From Streptomyces sp. AA1529 (GTDB lineage: Bacteria > Actinomycetota > Actinomycetes > Streptomycetales > Streptomycetaceae), in assembly GCF_000280905.1 (NCBI RefSeq), contig NZ_ALAP01000030.1, forward strand, positions 1 through 64,000: 64,000 nucleotides of DNA, in the 5' to 3' direction. Below the pieces are notes generated by a model. It did not search any database, was not told the origin of the DNA, and was given only the letters and a program-made list of their open reading frames with translations. The position numbers and the translations under genes were made by a program. Below, piece by piece: positions 48,342 to 56,731 of the stretch. Every line of letters starts with the position of its first letter. The first letter of the stretch is position 1.

Positions 48342-51287
48342 TTGTCCCCGACCCACGAGACAGCAAATGGTGGGCGCCGACTTGTGATCGTCGAGTCGCC
48401 TGCCAAGGCCAAGACGATCAAGGGCTATCTCGGCCCTGGCTACGTTGTCGAGGCCAGTGTCGGGCACATCCGCGACCTTCCTGGCGGTGCGGCCGAGGTT
48501 CCCGCGAAGTACAAGGGCGAGCCCTGGGCCCGCCTCGGCGTCAACGTCGATCACGATTTCGAGCCGCTGTACGTCGTCAACAGCGACAAGAAGGACCAGG
48601 TCAAAAAGCTCAAGGAGCTGCTGGCCGAGTCCGACGAACTGCTGCTCGCCACTGACGAGGACCGCGAGGGCGAGGCCATCGCCTGGCATCTGCAGCAGGT
48701 GCTCAAGCCCAAGGTCCCGGTCAAGCGGATGGTCTTCCACGAGATCACCAAGGACGCCATCCAGAATGCCGTCCGCAATCCCCGCGACCTCAACCAGCGG
48801 CTGGTCGACGCGCAGGAGACCCGCCGCATCCTGGACCGGCTGTACGGGTACGAGGTCTCGCCCGTGCTGTGGAAGAAGGTCATGCCGCGGCTGTCGGCGG
48901 GCCGGGTCCAGTCCGTGGCCACCCGGCTGGTGGTGGAGCGGGAGCGGGAGCGCATGGCGTTCCGGTCCGCCGAGTACTGGGACCTGACCGGCACGTTCGC
49001 GACGGGGCAGGCGGGGGATGCCTCGGCGCCGACGGGCTCGGGTGCGGGTTCCGGCACGGGCGCCGCGGGTGACCCGGCGACCTTCGGGGCGCGGCTGACC
49101 ACGGTCGACGGGCGCCGTGTCGCCCAGGGCCGGGACTTCGGTCCGGACGGCCGGCTCAAGGACCAGTCCGCCGTCCTCCATCTGGACGAGGAGGGCGCCC
49201 GCTCGCTGGCGGCAGCCCTGGAGAACACCGAGTTCGCCGTCCGGTCGGTCGAGTCCAAGCCCTACCGCCGCTCGCCCTACGCTCCCTTCCGTACGACGAC
49301 CCTCCAGCAGGAGGCGAGCCGCAAGCTCGGGTTCGGCGCCAAGTCGACCATGCAGGTGGCGCAGAAGCTGTACGAGAACGGCTTCATCACCTACATGCGT
49401 ACGGACTCCACCACGCTCTCCGACACGGCCGTCTCGGCCGCCCGCTCCCAGGTCACCCAGCTCTACGGGGCCGACTACCTGCCGGACAGGCCGCGCACCT
49501 ACGCGGGCAAGGTCAAGAACGCGCAGGAGGCCCACGAGGCGATCCGCCCCTCGGGCGACCGGTTCCGCACGCCTGCGGAAACGGGCCTGACCGGCGACCA
49601 GTTCAAGCTCTACGAGCTGATCTGGAAGCGGACCGTCGCCTCCCAGATGAAGGACGCGGTCGGGCAGTCGGTGACGGTGAAGGTCGGCGGCCGGTCGGCG
49701 GACGGCCGGGACGCCGAGTTCAGCGCCACGGGCAAGGTCATCACCTTCCACGGCTTCCTCAAGGCGTATGTGGAGGGAGCCGACGACCCCAACGCGGAAC
49801 TGGACGACCGGGAGCGCCGGCTGCCGCAGGTCGCCGAGGGCGACCCGCTGCGCGCCCAGGAGATGTCCGTCGACGGCCACGCGACCAAGCCCCCGGCCCG
49901 CTACACCGAGGCCACGCTGGTCAAGGAGCTGGAAGAACGCGAGATCGGGCGCCCCTCCACCTACGCGTCGATCATCAGCACCATCCTGGACCGGCGTTAC
50001 GTCTTCAAGAAGGGCACCGCGCTGGTGCCGTCCTTCCTGAGCTTCGCCGTGGTCGGGCTGCTGGAGAAGCACTTCGGCCGGCTGGTGGACTACGACTTCA
50101 CCGCCCGGATGGAGGACGACCTCGACCGCATCGCCGCGGGCAGCGCGGAGGCCGTGCCGTGGCTGCGGCGCTTCTACTTCGGTGAGGGCGGGGAGGAGAC
50201 CGGTGCGGCCGCCACGGCGGGCAACGGCGACGGCGACCACCTCGGCGGCCTCAAGGAACTCGTCTCCGACCTCGGCGCCATCGACGCCAAGGGCGTGTCC
50301 TCGTTCCCCGTCGGCGAGGGCATCATGCTCCGCGTCGGACGGTACGGCCCCTATGTGGAAGCGCCCAGCCCGCAGGAGGGCGAGCCGGGCCAGCGTGCCG
50401 ACGTCCCGGACGACCTGCCGCCGGACGAGCTGACCGTCGACTACGCCAAGGAACTGCTGGCCAAGCCCAGCGGCGACTTCGAGCTCGGGACCGACCCGGA
50501 GACCGGCCGCCCGATCGTGGCACGGGACGGCCGCTACGGGCCGTATGTGACCGAGGTGCTGCCCGAGGGCACGCCGAAGACGGGCAAGAACGCGGTCAAG
50601 CCGCGGACGGCTTCGCTGTTCCGGTCGATGTCGCTGGACACCATCACGCTGCAGGACGCGCTCAAGCTGCTGTCGCTGCCGCGGGTCGTCGGAGTGGACC
50701 CCGAGTCCGGCAACGAGATCACCGCGCAGAACGGGCGCTACGGCCCCTATCTGAAGAAGGGCACCGACTCCCGCTCGCTGGAGAGCGAGGAGCAGATCTT
50801 CGGCATCACGCTGGAGCAGGCGCTGGAGATCTACTCCAAGCCCAAGCAGCGCGGCAGGGCCGCGGCGAAGCCGCCGCTCAAGGAGCTGGGGACCGATCCG
50901 GAGACGGAGCGTCCCGTGGTGGTCAAGGACGGCCGGTTCGGGCCGTATGTGACGGACGGCGAGACCAACGCGACCCTGCGGCGGGACGACGACGTCGAGA
51001 CCATCACCGCCGAGCGGGGCTTCGAGCTGCTGTCCGAGAAGCGGGCCAAGGGCCCCGCCAAGAAGAAGGCGCCCGCGAAGAAGGCAGCCGCGAAGAAGAC
51101 GGCGGCGAAGAAGGCGCCTGCCAAGAAGACCGCGGCCAAGAAGACGGCGGCGAAGAAGACCGCCACCAAGACGGCTGCCAAGACCGCCACCAAGACCGCC
51201 GCCAAGGCGCCCGCGAAGTCCGCGAAGAAGACGGCCGGCAAGAGCACCGCGAAGAAGACGGCCGCCGAGAAGTCCACGGAGGAGTGA
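48342..51287 (+). CDS. topA: DNA topoisomerase I with lysine-rich C-terminal tail
   Basis: 981 aa. Toprim domain with VIVESPAKAKTIKGYLGPGY and DEDREGEAIAWHL; active-site Tyr351 in FITYMRTDS. A Gly/Ala/Ser insert (about 225-248) interrupts the core. The C-terminal part has four topoisomerase-repeat blocks (each with GRYGPY or GRFGPYV), lacks zinc fingers, and ends in a tail of about 75 residues of Lys/Ala/Pro (AKKKAPAKKAAAKKTAAKK). This tail is typical for Streptomyces TopA and gives high processivity. Starts at TTG 48342. Monocistronic, between the TM2 and tmk genes. Confidence 0.97.
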   Translation: MSPTHETANGGRRLVIVESPAKAKTIKGYLGPGYVVEASVGHIRDLPGGAAEVPAKYKGEPWARLGVNVDHDFEPLYVVNSDKKDQVKKLKELLAESDELLLATDEDREGEAIAWHLQQVLKPKVPVKRMVFHEITKDAIQNAVRNPRDLNQRLVDAQETRRILDRLYGYEVSPVLWKKVMPRLSAGRVQSVATRLVVERERERMAFRSAEYWDLTGTFATGQAGDASAPTGSGAGSGTGAAGDPATFGARLTTVDGRRVAQGRDFGPDGRLKDQSAVLHLDEEGARSLAAALENTEFAVRSVESKPYRRSPYAPFRTTTLQQEASRKLGFGAKSTMQVAQKLYENGFITYMRTDSTTLSDTAVSAARSQVTQLYGADYLPDRPRTYAGKVKNAQEAHEAIRPSGDRFRTPAETGLTGDQFKLYELIWKRTVASQMKDAVGQSVTVKVGGRSADGRDAEFSATGKVITFHGFLKAYVEGADDPNAELDDRERRLPQVAEGDPLRAQEMSVDGHATKPPARYTEATLVKELEEREIGRPSTYASIISTILDRRYVFKKGTALVPSFLSFAVVGLLEKHFGRLVDYDFTARMEDDLDRIAAGSAEAVPWLRRFYFGEGGEETGAAATAGNGDGDHLGGLKELVSDLGAIDAKGVSSFPVGEGIMLRVGRYGPYVEAPSPQEGEPGQRADVPDDLPPDELTVDYAKELLAKPSGDFELGTDPETGRPIVARDGRYGPYVTEVLPEGTPKTGKNAVKPRTASLFRSMSLDTITLQDALKLLSLPRVVGVDPESGNEITAQNGRYGPYLKKGTDSRSLESEEQIFGITLEQALEIYSKPKQRGRAAAKPPLKELGTDPETERPVVVKDGRFGPYVTDGETNATLRRDDDVETITAERGFELLSEKRAKGPAKKKAPAKKAAAKKTAAKKAPAKKTAAKKTAAKKTATKTAAKTATKTAAKAPAKSAKKTAGKSTAKKTAAEKSTEE

Positions 51288-51380
51288 GCCGGCCCGGCGC
51301 CGCTCTCCGCTCGGCTCGGCGGCTGCTCCCGGAGCCGTCCCGGAGGGCGGCCCGCGCGACGCCGCCGCACCGTGGCACAG

Positions 51381-51434
51381 CGCGGACCCCGGGCCCCGGG
51401 TCCGCGACGCCGTGCCCCAGGGTCCGCGACGCCG
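51381..51434 (+). terminator. topA terminator candidate with direct repeats
   Basis: CGCGGACCC (51381-51389) pairs with GGGTCCGCG (51398-51406), 8-nt loop. The right arm belongs to GGGTCCGCGACGCCG, which recurs at 51420-51434, period 22. The rest of the 310-bp gap up to 51597 is without features. Confidence 0.55.
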
Positions 51435-51597
51435 GGCCAGGACGCGGGGAGGTCCGGCTGCCGGGACGTCGGGCTGCCGGGACGGGACCGGGGAGCGCGC
51501 GCCGCGCCGGTGCGGTGATGCAGCGGTTGCGGAGCTGTAGCACACAGATGTTCGGGTACGGATCCGGGCGCCGACTCCCTCCCTATACGCTGGCGGG

Positions 51598-54500
51598 ATG
51601 AAGTCTTCGCCCCCAACTGCCCCGGACGACGCCCTCGCAGCGGAATCCCGCGAGGGTGCCGTGACCGCGCTGCTGCGTTTCCCCCCGCTGCGGCGGCTGT
51701 GGACCGCGCAGTTCACCAGTGGGATCGGCGACATGCTGGGCCTCCTGGTGCTGCTGCTGCTGGCGATGCAGGCGGCGGCCGTGCGCGGCGTGGCGGGAGA
51801 CCCGGTCTTCGGCGGCGGATACCGCGGAATGGCACTGGTCGTGGCCACGGTCTTCGGGCTGCGGCTGCTGTCCACGCTGCTGTTCGGCGCCGTCCTGCTG
51901 GGCCCGGTCTCCGCGCTGGTCAGCGGAGTCAAGGAGCACCGCGGGACGAGAAGCGGAACGCGGACCGGAACGGACTCCGGGACGAACCCCGCACCGCACG
52001 CCGATGCGGATCCCGGCGCCGACCCCGAAGCGGACGCCGGGAGGAGCGGTGACCCGGCCCGCGACGCCGGGACCGGCAGCGGCACCGGGTCCGGCGCCGG
52101 GAAGAAGATCCTGGACCGGCGGTGGACCCTGTTCGGCGCCGACGCACTGCGCGTCGCCGCACTGATCATCGCACCGCTGTGGGTCGACTGGACGCCCGGC
52201 AGCGCGTTCGCCGTCGTGCTCATCACCGTCTTCGTGACGGGTGTCGCCGAGCGGGTCTCCACCGTGACCAGGGACAGCGCGGCCCCCGCACTGCTGCCGG
52301 CCGCGCCGCCCGAGGGCACGGCCCTGCGGCCGCTGCCGGACCACGGCGAGGCGCTGCGCCGCCTGTGGCTGCGCTCCGGCTTCGTGGCGCTGCCCGTCGC
52401 GGCGGCGGGACTCGTCGTCGTCACCCTGCTCAGCAATCTGCTCGCCACGGGGGTCGACTGGTTCGGCTCGCACCAGGCCGCGCTCGCCTCGTACGTGGCG
52501 GCCGGCCTGTTCGCCGCGGCGGCCGCCGTCGGGTACTTCCTCGAACTGCCCGACGGGCAGACCCCGCGCCCCCGTTCCCCGCTGGAGGGCCTGCGCCGGC
52601 CCCGGACGGCGGACGGCGGCTCCGACAAGGGGCGCACGGGAGCCGTGCCGCTCCTCGTCGTCGCCGGTGGCGCCGTGGGCGGAGCCATCGCCTCGGCAGT
52701 CGCCCTCGCCCCGCTGCAGGCCGCCGACCTGGGCGGCGGCCCCGTCGCCTTCGGGCTGCTCGCGCTGATGCTGACCGGCGGCACCGTCGCCGGGATCCGG
52801 CTGGCGCCGCACACGGTGCCGTCCCTCTCCCGGCGCCGGCTGCTCGCGCTCGTCACCGGGCTGACCGGCATCCTGCTGCTGGCCGCCGGACTGGTGCCCG
52901 ACACCGCGACCGTCATCGCGCTGGCACTGCTGGCCGGGCTCGGCGGCGGCATCGCGGCCAACACCCTGCACACCCTGCTCGACCAGGAGACCGAGGAAGC
53001 CCGCCGCGCCCGGACGACCGAGCACCTCCAGGCGGTCGTCCGGCTGTCGCTGGCCGTGGGCGCGATCGTGGCGCCCGTGCTGGCCGCGTTCATCGGCCCG
53101 CACCGGGTGGAGAACGGTTCGTTCGTCTTCGACCACGGCGGTGCCTCGTTCACGCTGATGCTGGTCGGCGCGCTGCTGCTGCCCGTCGGGGCGATCCTGC
53201 TGGGCCGCACCGACGACCGGCAGGGCGTGCCGCTGCGACGCGATCTGGTGGCGGCGTTCGGCGGCGGTCGCCCCCGGCAGACCCCGGCCGGAAGCGGATT
53301 CTTCCTGGTCCTGGAGGGCGGCGACGGCGCGGGCAAGACCACGCAGGTGGACGCGCTCGCCGACTGGATCCGGGCCAAGGGCCACGAGGTCGTCGTCACC
53401 AAGGAGCCCGGCTCCACCCCGGTCGGCAAGCGGCTGCGTTCGATCCTGCTGGACATCTCCTCGGCCGGGCTCTCGCACCGCGCCGAGGCCCTGCTGTACG
53501 CCGCCGACCGCGCCGAGCACGTGGACACGGTCGTCCGCCCCGCGCTGGAGCGCGGCGCCGTGGTCATCTCGGACCGCTACGTCGACTCCTCCGTCGCCTA
53601 CCAGGGCGCGGGCCGCGACCTGTCCCCCGCGGAGATCGCCCGGATCAACCGCTGGGCGACCGACGGACTGGTGCCGCACCTGACCGTGCTGCTCGACGTC
53701 GCGCCCGAGACCGCCCGCGAGCGCTTCACGGAGGCGCCGGACCGGCTGGAGTCCGAGCCGGTCGAGTTCCACCAGCGGGTCCGGTCCGGTTTCCTCACCC
53801 TCGCGGCCGCCGACCCGGCCCGCTATCTGGTCGTCGACGCCGGGCAGGAGCCCGAGAACGTCACCACCGCCGTCCGGCACCGGCTCGACCAGGTGCTGCC
53901 GCTCTCCGAGGCCGAGAAGAAGGCCCAGGAAGAGGCACGCAAGCGGGCCGAGGAAGAAGCGCGGCGGCGTGCCGAGGAGGAGGCCCGCCGCAAGGCGGAG
54001 GAGGAGCGCAAGGAGCGCGAGCGCCAGGAGCAGTTGGAGAAGCTCCGCCGCGAGGAGGAGGAGCGCAAGCGCCGCGAAGCGGAACTGGCGCGCCAGCGCG
54101 AGGAGGCCCGCCGGGCGGAGGAGGCCCGGAAGCAGGCCGAGGAGGCCCGCCGGATCGCCGAGGAGGAACGCGAGCGGCGCGAGGCCGAGCAGCGGGCCCA
54201 CGAGGAGGAGCAGGAGCGGCTGCGCAAGCGGGCCGAGGAGGAGAAGCGGCTCCGGGCCGAGGCCGAGGAACGTCGCCTGGAGCGGCAGCGCAAGGCCGAG
54301 GAAGCCCTGCTGAAGGCCGAGCAGGCGCGGGCCGCCGCGGCAGCCGAGGCCAAGGCCAAGGCCGAGGCGGACGCGGAGGCGGAGGCCGCGGAGCGGGCGC
54401 GACGCGAGAAGGCCGCCGCGCACGCCGCGCAGTCCGCCGAGGCACCGGGTGCCGACTCCGGTTCCGGCGCCGATGCGGCATCCGGGGCTTCCGCTTCCGG

Positions 54501-55014
54501 TACGCCGGCTTCCGGGGACCGCGCACCGGACGGCGCCGAGGCGGACACCGCGCAGATTCCGCAGGTGGGCTCGCGGGACGAGAGCGCCGGTCCGGACGCG
54601 GAGGACACCACGCAGTTGCCGCGCCCCGGCAGCGGCCCGTCCGACGACGAGACGACCGTGCTGCCCCGGGTCGCCGACGCGCCCGGCGGGCAGAACGGCG
54701 AGGGGGCGGACAGCGACGCGACGACGGTGCTGCCCCGGGTCCCCGAGTCCCAGGACGCGGGCGAGACGGCCGTCCTCCCGCAGGTGGACCCCCGGGAGCG
54801 GTACGCGGACGCGGATTCCGCCTCCGGTTCCGGTTCCGCCTCCGGTTCGGACGACGCCGAGGACCGTACCCGGGAGCTGCCCCAGGTCGACGAGGGGGAG
54901 CGCCCCCGCCCCTCCTGGGCGGAGGACACCCCCATGGACGACGTCCCCACGCTGGCGGACGAACTGCTGGGCCCGCACGACTCGCAGGACGACGAGGACC
55001 GCCGCCGTCGCTGA
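51598..55014 (+). CDS. tmk: MFS transporter-like / thymidylate kinase / coiled-coil fusion
   Basis: 1138 aa with four regions. (1) Residues to about 555: 12-TM MFS-like membrane part with a Gly/Thr/Asp-rich loop (about 115-165). (2) About 568-770: thymidylate kinase with P-loop EGGDGAGKTTQ, EPGSTPVGKRLRSILL, DR(Y/H) motif SDRYVDSSVAYQGAGR and DVAPETARERF. (3) About 772-955: a highly charged Glu/Arg/Ala coiled coil. (4) About 980-1138: acidic, Gly/Ser/Asp-rich tail with six T-x-x-[LI]-P-[QR] copies. dTMP to dTDP conversion would be tied to the membrane. ATG 51598. The fused form is usual in Streptomyces, but what the extra parts do is unknown. Next gene is delta', another DNA-synthesis function. 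Confidence 0.93.
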   Translation: MKSSPPTAPDDALAAESREGAVTALLRFPPLRRLWTAQFTSGIGDMLGLLVLLLLAMQAAAVRGVAGDPVFGGGYRGMALVVATVFGLRLLSTLLFGAVLLGPVSALVSGVKEHRGTRSGTRTGTDSGTNPAPHADADPGADPEADAGRSGDPARDAGTGSGTGSGAGKKILDRRWTLFGADALRVAALIIAPLWVDWTPGSAFAVVLITVFVTGVAERVSTVTRDSAAPALLPAAPPEGTALRPLPDHGEALRRLWLRSGFVALPVAAAGLVVVTLLSNLLATGVDWFGSHQAALASYVAAGLFAAAAAVGYFLELPDGQTPRPRSPLEGLRRPRTADGGSDKGRTGAVPLLVVAGGAVGGAIASAVALAPLQAADLGGGPVAFGLLALMLTGGTVAGIRLAPHTVPSLSRRRLLALVTGLTGILLLAAGLVPDTATVIALALLAGLGGGIAANTLHTLLDQETEEARRARTTEHLQAVVRLSLAVGAIVAPVLAAFIGPHRVENGSFVFDHGGASFTLMLVGALLLPVGAILLGRTDDRQGVPLRRDLVAAFGGGRPRQTPAGSGFFLVLEGGDGAGKTTQVDALADWIRAKGHEVVVTKEPGSTPVGKRLRSILLDISSAGLSHRAEALLYAADRAEHVDTVVRPALERGAVVISDRYVDSSVAYQGAGRDLSPAEIARINRWATDGLVPHLTVLLDVAPETARERFTEAPDRLESEPVEFHQRVRSGFLTLAAADPARYLVVDAGQEPENVTTAVRHRLDQVLPLSEAEKKAQEEARKRAEEEARRRAEEEARRKAEEERKERERQEQLEKLRREEEERKRREAELARQREEARRAEEARKQAEEARRIAEEERERREAEQRAHEEEQERLRKRAEEEKRLRAEAEERRLERQRKAEEALLKAEQARAAAAAEAKAKAEADAEAEAAERARREKAAAHAAQSAEAPGADSGSGADAASGASASGTPASGDRAPDGAEADTAQIPQVGSRDESAGPDAEDTTQLPRPGSGPSDDETTVLPRVADAPGGQNGEGADSDATTVLPRVPESQDAGETAVLPQVDPRERYADADSASGSGSASGSDDAEDRTRELPQVDEGERPRPSWAEDTPMDDVPTLADELLGPHDSQDDEDRRRR

Positions 55015-55270
55015 CGGCGGACGGCACGTCGACGGAGGGCGTGACGGCTGACGCCGGACGACTGGCCGACGGGCCCTGGCCGGTCGGCCCGGCCGCCGGC
55101 CGCTGAGGGCGTCGGAGGGCCGTCGTCCGGCTGGCCGCGCCGTCGACGGCTCCGGCCGGGTGCACGCAGCACCCGGACGTCACCCCCGGCCCGGCCCTCG
55201 GGGGCCGTCCCGCCCCGCCCCCGGCATCCGGCGGACCCGACTGTCACCGGCATCCGCGACAATGGTCCCC

Positions 55271-56482
55271 ATGGCGGTGTGGGACGACCTGGTGGGCCAG
55301 GACAGGGCAGCGAAGCAGCTCGCCGCTGCCGCGGGGGACGCGGACGCGTATGTGACGGCGGAGGCCGCGGCGCGCGGCTCCGCGGACCTGTCCGGTTCCG
55401 CGATGACCCACGCCTGGCTCTTCACGGGACCTCCCGGTGCGGGCCGCGAGCAGGCGGCCCGCGCGTTCGCGGCGGCCCTCCAGTGCGTCAGCCCGGACCG
55501 TGCGCTGGGCGGCAGCCCGGGATGCGGCTTCTGCGAGGGCTGCCATACGACGATGGTCGGCACCCACGCGGATGTCGAGATCGTCCGCACCGATCTGCTG
55601 ACCATCGGCGTGAAGGAGACGCGTGCGCTGGTGCGCGGGGCGCAGATGTCCCCGTCGGGCGGCCGCTGGCAGGTGATCGTCCTGGAGGACGCCCACCGCC
55701 TGACCGAGGGCGCCGGCAATGTGCTGCTGAAGGCCGTCGAGGAACCGGCGCCGCGCACGGTGTGGCTGCTGTGCGCGCCGTCCACCGAGGACGTCCTCCC
55801 CACCATCCGGTCCCGCTGCCGGCATCTGGCGCTGCGCACGCCCCCGGTCGACGCGGTGGCGGACCTGCTGGTGCGGCGGGACGGGATCGCGCCGGAGACG
55901 GCCGCGTCCGCGGCGCGAGCCACCCAGGGGCACATCGGCCATGCGCTGCGGCTGGCCACCGACGAGCGGGCCCGCGCCAGACGGCAGGCGGTGCTCAAGC
56001 TGCCGTCCCGGGTCGACGACGTGGGCAGTGCGCTGCGGGCCGCGCAGGAGCTGATCGACGCCGCGACGGAGGACGCCAAGCAGGTCGCCGAGGAGCTGGA
56101 CGCCAAGGAGACCGAGGAACTGCGGGCGGCTCTCGGCGCGGCGGAGGGCAAGCGGCTGCCGCGCGGCACGGCGGGGGCGATGAAGGAACTGGAGGACAAA
56201 CAGAAGCGCCGCTCCACCCGCACCCAGCGCGACTCGCTCGACCTCGCGCTCACCGACCTCACGACGTTCTACCGCGACGTGCTGGCCCGCCAGTTGGGTT
56301 CGTCCGTCGCCCTGGCGCACGACGACGCGGCCGGGACGATCGGTCAACTCGCCGCGACGTCCCGCCCGGAGCAGACACTGCGCCGGATCGAGGCGATCCT
56401 GGAGTGCCGCCGGATGCTGGACCGCAATGTCGCCCCGCTGCTGGCGGTCGAAGCGATGGCGATGGCGCTGCGCGCCGGCTGA
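55271..56482 (+). CDS. holB: DNA polymerase III subunit delta' (HolB-like)
   Basis: 403 aa from ATG 55271 (MAVWDDLVGQDRAAKQL). AAA+ clamp-loader fold: LFTGPPGAGREQAARAF has Arg-Glu where active ATPases have Lys-Thr/Ser, as normal for delta'. The zinc module is C-x-F-C-x2-C type (CGFCEGC with an upstream Cys at CVSPD). RSRCRHLAL holds the conserved SRC motif. A charged helix (LDAKETEELRAALGAAEGKR) sits in the C-terminal third. It loads the sliding clamp. It follows tmk, as in many bacteria. A second ATG at 55262 would add three residues. Confidence 0.93.
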   Translation: MAVWDDLVGQDRAAKQLAAAAGDADAYVTAEAAARGSADLSGSAMTHAWLFTGPPGAGREQAARAFAAALQCVSPDRALGGSPGCGFCEGCHTTMVGTHADVEIVRTDLLTIGVKETRALVRGAQMSPSGGRWQVIVLEDAHRLTEGAGNVLLKAVEEPAPRTVWLLCAPSTEDVLPTIRSRCRHLALRTPPVDAVADLLVRRDGIAPETAASAARATQGHIGHALRLATDERARARRQAVLKLPSRVDDVGSALRAAQELIDAATEDAKQVAEELDAKETEELRAALGAAEGKRLPRGTAGAMKELEDKQKRRSTRTQRDSLDLALTDLTTFYRDVLARQLGSSVALAHDDAAGTIGQLAATSRPEQTLRRIEAILECRRMLDRNVAPLLAVEAMAMALRAG

Positions 56483-56731
56483 CCCCGTGTCCGAAGCGGC
56501 CCCGGCGGCGACTGGCGGCCTGTCAGGGTCCCCGGTCACCGGACGACCGCGGCCCACCGGACAGCCGGGTGAGCGGCGCGAGCCGATCGGTACGACCGGA
56601 ACGGCGGCCCGGCGGGCCGACCGGGGGCGGCGCCGACCGGCGGACTGACGCGCCACAGCGCCCCCGCGGGCGACGGGCCGGTGTTCGGCTGGGTACGCTC
56701 CCAGCACGTGCCGCCGCCGGAGGGATGCCCC

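Noticed and set aside
48219..53567. Very long open frame (1782 codons) opposite topA and tmk
   Set aside because: It is antisense to two well-supported genes; its sequence mirrors their codon bias and has no domain.
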